From Lentibacter algarum (GTDB taxonomy: Bacteria > Pseudomonadota > Alphaproteobacteria > Rhodobacterales > Rhodobacteraceae), in assembly GCF_040580765.1 (NCBI RefSeq), contig NZ_CP158687.1:806001-870000 (forward strand): a stretch of DNA of 64,000 bases. Reading direction: 5' to 3'. Position 1 is the stretch's first letter, and each line of letters opens with the position of its first letter. Positions 60,471 through 64,000 of this stretch are shown here, in pieces. A program made the translations under genes and the position numbers. The notes beneath the pieces were generated by a model, which saw nothing but the letters and a program-made list of their open reading frames with translations, searched no databases and was not told the origin of the DNA.

Positions 60471-63400
60471 TTATTCCAGCTCGATCATCAGGTCTTTGGC
60501 GTCGATCTGGCCGCCGGCGTGGACGTGAACGGCCTTCACTGTGGCGTCGCGTTCGGCGTGGATGCCTGTTTCCATTTTCATGGCCTCGATGGTGAGGAGC
60601 ATATCGCCTTCCTTGACCGCTTGGCCGACGCTGACCGCGACGGAGGCGACAACCCCTGGCATCGGCGCACCGATGTGGTCTGGATTGCCTTGCTCGGCTT
60701 TGGGGCGCTGGGCGGTTTGGGACTTTACGAGGCGGTTGGGCACGCGGATGGTGCGCGGCTGGCCGTTGAGCTCGAAGAAGACTTTGACCTCGCCATCATC
60801 TGTGGTTTCGCCGACTGCTGAGAGGCGGATTTCGAGCGTTTTGCCAGGGTCGATCTCGGCGGTGATCTCCTCGGAGGGTTCCATGCCGTAGAAGAATGTT
60901 TTGGTGGGCAGGGTGCGTACGGGGCCATAGGCGCGGTGACGGCCCATGTAGTCCATGAAGACCTTGGGATACATGAGGTAGCCGTTGAGATCTTCGTCAT
61001 CAATTGGCAGGCCTTCGAGCTCAGCGATGACGTCGGCGCGGGTGGCCTCGATATCAACAGGGGGCAGGTGGGCGCCCGGGCGGGTGATGTCTGGAGTCTC
61101 GTCTTTGAGGACTTTCTTGACGATCTGCGCGGGGAAGCCGCCAGGAGGCTGGCCGAGATTGCCGCGCATCATGTCGATGACGCTATCAGGGAAGGCGACG
61201 TCTTTGTCAGGGTTTTCCACATCATTGCGTGTCAGGCCTTGGGAGACCATCATCAGCGCCATGTCGCCCACAACTTTGGAGCTTGGTGTGACTTTGACGA
61301 TATCGCCAAACATCTGGTTCACATCTGCATAGGTCTTGGCGACTTCGTGCCAGCGCTCTTCAAGACCGAGCGAGCGGGCCTGAGCCTTGAGGTTGGTAAA
61401 CTGGCCGCCGGGCATTTCGTGTAGGTAGACTTCTGAGGCTGGGGCGGCGAGGCCTGATTCAAAGGCCACATATTGGGCGCGGACTTGCTCCCAGTAGTCC
61501 GAGATGTCGCGCACGGCGGTGGGGCTGAGTTGCGTGTCGCGGTCGGTGTGGCGCAGGGCTTCCACAATAGAGCCAAGGCAGGGCTGAGATGTACCGCCAG
61601 AGAAGGCATCCATCGCGGCATCGACAGCGTCGACGCCTGCGCGGGCGGCGGCGAGGATGGTTGCGCCAGCAATGCCCGAGGTGTCATGGGTGTGGAAGTG
61701 GATCGGGATGCCGACCTCTTCTTTGAGCGTTTTTACAAGAATTTCGGCGGAGGCGGGCTTGAGCAAGCCTGCCATGTCTTTCAGGCCGAGAATATGTGCA
61801 CCTGCGGCTTCGAGCTCTTTGGCCATGTTGACGTAATACTTCAGGTCATATTTGGCGCGGGCGGGATCGAGAATATCGCCTGTGTAGCAGATCGTGGCTT
61901 CGCAGAGCTTGCCGCTGTCTTGTACAGCGTCCATAGCCACGCGCATGTTTTCAACCCAGTTGAGGCTGTCAAAGACGCGGAAGACATCAACCCCTGATTT
62001 GGCGGCCTGTGCGACAAAGCTCTTCACCACATTGTCAGGGTAGTTCGTGTATCCGACGCCGTTTGAGGCGCGCAGCAGCATTTGGGACATCACGTTGGGC
62101 ATCGCGCGGCGCAGATCGCGCAGGCGCTGCCATGGGCATTCCTGCAAGAAGCGGTAGGCGACATCAAAGGTTGCGCCGCCCCAGCACTCGACAGAGAAGA
62201 GCTCGGGCAGGTTGGCCGCATAGGCGGGCGCGACTTTGATCATGTCGATAGAGCGCATCCGTGTCGCAAGGAGCGACTGATGGCCGTCTCGCATTGTTGT
62301 GTCGGTCAGGAGCAGTTGCTTTTGCGCGAGCATCCAGTCGGCAACGGCCTTGGGGCCTTCGGCTTCGAGCAGATTGCGCGTGCCTTGTGCAGGCTCTGTT
62401 GTGAGCAGGGCGGGCGGACGCGGGTCTTTCAGATCGGCAGGGGGCTTTGGGCGGCCCGTTGTCTCTGGGTGGCCGTTGACTGTGATGTCGGCGATGTATG
62501 TTAGCACTTTGGTGCCGCGGTCACGGCGCTTTTTGAAGGAGAAAAGATCAGGCGTCTCGTCAATAAACTTGGTGGTGTATTCATTGCTGAGGAACGTCGG
62601 GTGCTTGAGCAGGTTTTCGACAAAGGCGATGTTGGTGCTCACGCCGCGGATACGGAACTCGCGCAGGGCGCGGTCCATGCGGGCAATCGCCGCTTCGGGC
62701 GTCTGGGCGTGGGCTGTGACCTTGACGAGCAGGCTGTCGTAGTAGCGCGTGATGACGCCGCCTGTGTAGGCTGTGCCGCCGTCAAGGCGGATGCCCATGC
62801 CCGTGGCTTCGCGAAAGGCGGTGATGCGGCCATAGTCGGGGATGAAGTTGTTTTGCGGGTCTTCTGTTGTGATCCGCGTCTGAAGCGCGTGGCCGTTAAG
62901 TCGCACGTCGTCTTGTGAGGGCTTTCCTGTGGCCTCTGCGAGCGTTTTGCCCTCGGCTATTTTGATTTGGGCCTGGACGATGTCGATGCCTGTCACCTCT
63001 TCGGTCACCGTATGCTCGACCTGCACGCGCGGGTTTACTTCGATGAAGTAGAACTTGCCGCTGTCCATATCCATGAGGAATTCGACCGTGCCGGCGCATT
63101 CATAGTTTACATGCGCGCAGATTTTGCGGCCCAGCTCACAAATTTCGGCGCGCTGCTCCTCGGAGAGGTAGGGCGCTGGGGCGCGCTCGACGACTTTCTG
63201 GTTGCGGCGTTGCACCGAGCAGTCGCGCTCCCAGAGGTGATAAATGTCACCGTGAGTGTCGCCCAAGATTTGCACCTCGACGTGGCGGGCGCGGATGATC
63301 ATTTTCTCAAGGTAACCCTCGCCGTTGCCAAAGGCGGCTTCGGCCTCGCGGCGGCCTTCCATGACTTTTTCTGGGAGCTCTTTTTCATTGAGAATGGGGC

Positions 63401-63914
63401 GCATGCCACGACCGCCGCCGCCCCAGCTTGCTTTGAGCATCAAGGGGAAGCCGACCTCTTTGGCCTCTGCAATGATGGCGGCCATATCATCGCCCAGAAC
63501 TTCTGTAGCCGGGATGACGGGGACGCCTGCCTCAACGGCGACGCGGCGGGCGCTGGCTTTGTCGCCCAGAGCGCGCATGGTGGCGGCTTTGGGGCCGATG
63601 AATGTGATGCCTGCTGCGTCGCAGGCGTCAACGAAATCGGGGTTTTCAGAGAGCAGGCCATAGCCTGGGTGAATGGCGTCGGCGCCTGAGAGTTTGGCGA
63701 CGCGAATGATTTCTTCAATGCTGAGGTAAGCAGCAACGGGGCCCATGCCTTCGCCTATGCGGTAGGCCTCGTCGGCCTTGAAGCGGTGCAGGCCGAGCTT
63801 GTCTTCCTCAGCATAGACGGCGACCGTCTTTTTGCCCATTTCATTGGCCGCGCGCATGATGCGGATTGCGATTTCGCCACGGTTGGCAATCAGGATTTTC
63901 TTGAAATCAGGCAT
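60471..63914 (-). CDS. pyc: Pyruvate carboxylase
   Basis: Biotin-dependent anaplerotic enzyme making oxaloacetate from pyruvate, as a single 1147-residue chain. Biotin carboxylase part: KKILIANRGEIAIRIMRAANEMG, KASWGGGGRGMRPI (ATP grasp), FIEVNPRVQVEHTVTEEVTGID. Carboxyltransferase part: TTMRDGHQSLLATRMRSIDM with the metal-binding residues. C-terminal biotinyl domain with EAMKMETG. The MPDFKKIL start gives the usual length; an in-frame ATG 24 codons upstream is rejected. GAGGGG lies upstream. A hairpin GCCGC-AAT-GCGGC at 63966-63978 lies in the 5' region. Confidence 0.97.
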   Translation of the reverse strand: MPDFKKILIANRGEIAIRIMRAANEMGKKTVAVYAEEDKLGLHRFKADEAYRIGEGMGPVAAYLSIEEIIRVAKLSGADAIHPGYGLLSENPDFVDACDAAGITFIGPKAATMRALGDKASARRVAVEAGVPVIPATEVLGDDMAAIIAEAKEVGFPLMLKASWGGGGRGMRPILNEKELPEKVMEGRREAEAAFGNGEGYLEKMIIRARHVEVQILGDTHGDIYHLWERDCSVQRRNQKVVERAPAPYLSEEQRAEICELGRKICAHVNYECAGTVEFLMDMDSGKFYFIEVNPRVQVEHTVTEEVTGIDIVQAQIKIAEGKTLAEATGKPSQDDVRLNGHALQTRITTEDPQNNFIPDYGRITAFREATGMGIRLDGGTAYTGGVITRYYDSLLVKVTAHAQTPEAAIARMDRALREFRIRGVSTNIAFVENLLKHPTFLSNEYTTKFIDETPDLFSFKKRRDRGTKVLTYIADITVNGHPETTGRPKPPADLKDPRPPALLTTEPAQGTRNLLEAEGPKAVADWMLAQKQLLLTDTTMRDGHQSLLATRMRSIDMIKVAPAYAANLPELFSVECWGGATFDVAYRFLQECPWQRLRDLRRAMPNVMSQMLLRASNGVGYTNYPDNVVKSFVAQAAKSGVDVFRVFDSLNWVENMRVAMDAVQDSGKLCEATICYTGDILDPARAKYDLKYYVNMAKELEAAGAHILGLKDMAGLLKPASAEILVKTLKEEVGIPIHFHTHDTSGIAGATILAAARAGVDAVDAAMDAFSGGTSQPCLGSIVEALRHTDRDTQLSPTAVRDISDYWEQVRAQYVAFESGLAAPASEVYLHEMPGGQFTNLKAQARSLGLEERWHEVAKTYADVNQMFGDIVKVTPSSKVVGDMALMMVSQGLTRNDVENPDKDVAFPDSVIDMMRGNLGQPPGGFPAQIVKKVLKDETPDITRPGAHLPPVDIEATRADVIAELEGLPIDDEDLNGYLMYPKVFMDYMGRHRAYGPVRTLPTKTFFYGMEPSEEITAEIDPGKTLEIRLSAVGETTDDGEVKVFFELNGQPRTIRVPNRLVKSQTAQRPKAEQGNPDHIGAPMPGVVASVAVSVGQAVKEGDMLLTIEAMKMETGIHAERDATVKAVHVHAGGQIDAKDLMIELE

Positions 63915-64000
63915 TGTTGAGTTTCCCCTCAGGCTTGTGCGCGGCGCGACGCTCTTAATTGTAACGCCGCAATGCGGCATTTCCATTTTGGTAAACTTAT

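Noticed and set aside
1..64000. CRISPR arrays, phage genes or intact insertion sequences
   Set aside because: No spaced direct repeats of array type, no capsid or portal genes and no transposase frame were seen in the window.

Overview
The window reads as a chromosomal segment of a marine alphaproteobacterium of the Rhodobacteraceae (Roseobacter group). This rests on the phenylacetate cluster with a TetR regulator, the imuA-imuB-dnaE2 mutasome cassette behind a GAAC-N7-GAAC LexA box, the hisB-hisH-hisA-hisF-hisE order, the one-chain pyruvate carboxylase and the GC-rich codon use. This is inference from gene content; no database search was possible.

Layout. (1) 0-12.0 kb, plus strand: an operon-like block with a type I polyketide synthase cut by the window start, a family 2 glycosyltransferase, a formyltransferase/adenylation/luciferase-like monooxygenase/PCP megaenzyme, and a 4'-phosphopantetheinyl transferase. 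The junctions abut or overlap, so the enzymes are probably co-translated. (2) 12.2-26.7 kb: a surface polysaccharide region. It holds a Wzz-type chain length protein, a separate BY-kinase-like ATPase, a Gfo/Idh/MocA-epimerase fusion, two glycosyltransferases, an unfused epimerase plus Gfo/Idh/MocA pair, a WecG/TagA transferase on the plus strand, and a separate SDR, GMC oxidoreductase and OafA-type acyltransferase operon. (3) 26.9-37.8 kb: an aerobic phenylacetyl-CoA pathway: thiolase-paaABCDE (plus), paaG-paaI-paaK-tetR (minus), paaZ-paaX (plus). A probable operator lies midway between the divergent paaG and paaZ starts. (4) 37.8-45.8 kb: a Kef-type antiporter with an Lrp regulator, a small VTT-type membrane protein, a large proline-rich GspL/PilP-like protein, O-acetylhomoserine sulfhydrylase and an unrecognised GT-A-like protein. 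(5) 46.1-51.4 kb: the SOS mutasome. (6) 51.4-58.2 kb: tRNA-Tyr, rlmB, a candidate small RNA, a CoA-binding protein, the his genes interrupted by an opposing DUF2147 gene, a stand-alone RAM protein, tRNA-Gly and a MAPEG protein. (7) 58.5-64 kb: a TauD-type dioxygenase with a divergent LysR regulator, then pyruvate carboxylase.

Most interesting points: the hybrid PKS/NRPS-like operon next to polysaccharide genes, with KR placed before DH and a monooxygenase embedded in the adenylation domain; the same two enzyme families present both fused and as neighbouring genes in one polysaccharide operon; two copies, in opposite orientation, of an intergenic element with three GTGCAC palindromes at exact 11-bp spacing plus a shared C-rich tail (40.8 and 58.3 kb); and a candidate structured small RNA with a strong terminator at 52.8-52.9 kb.
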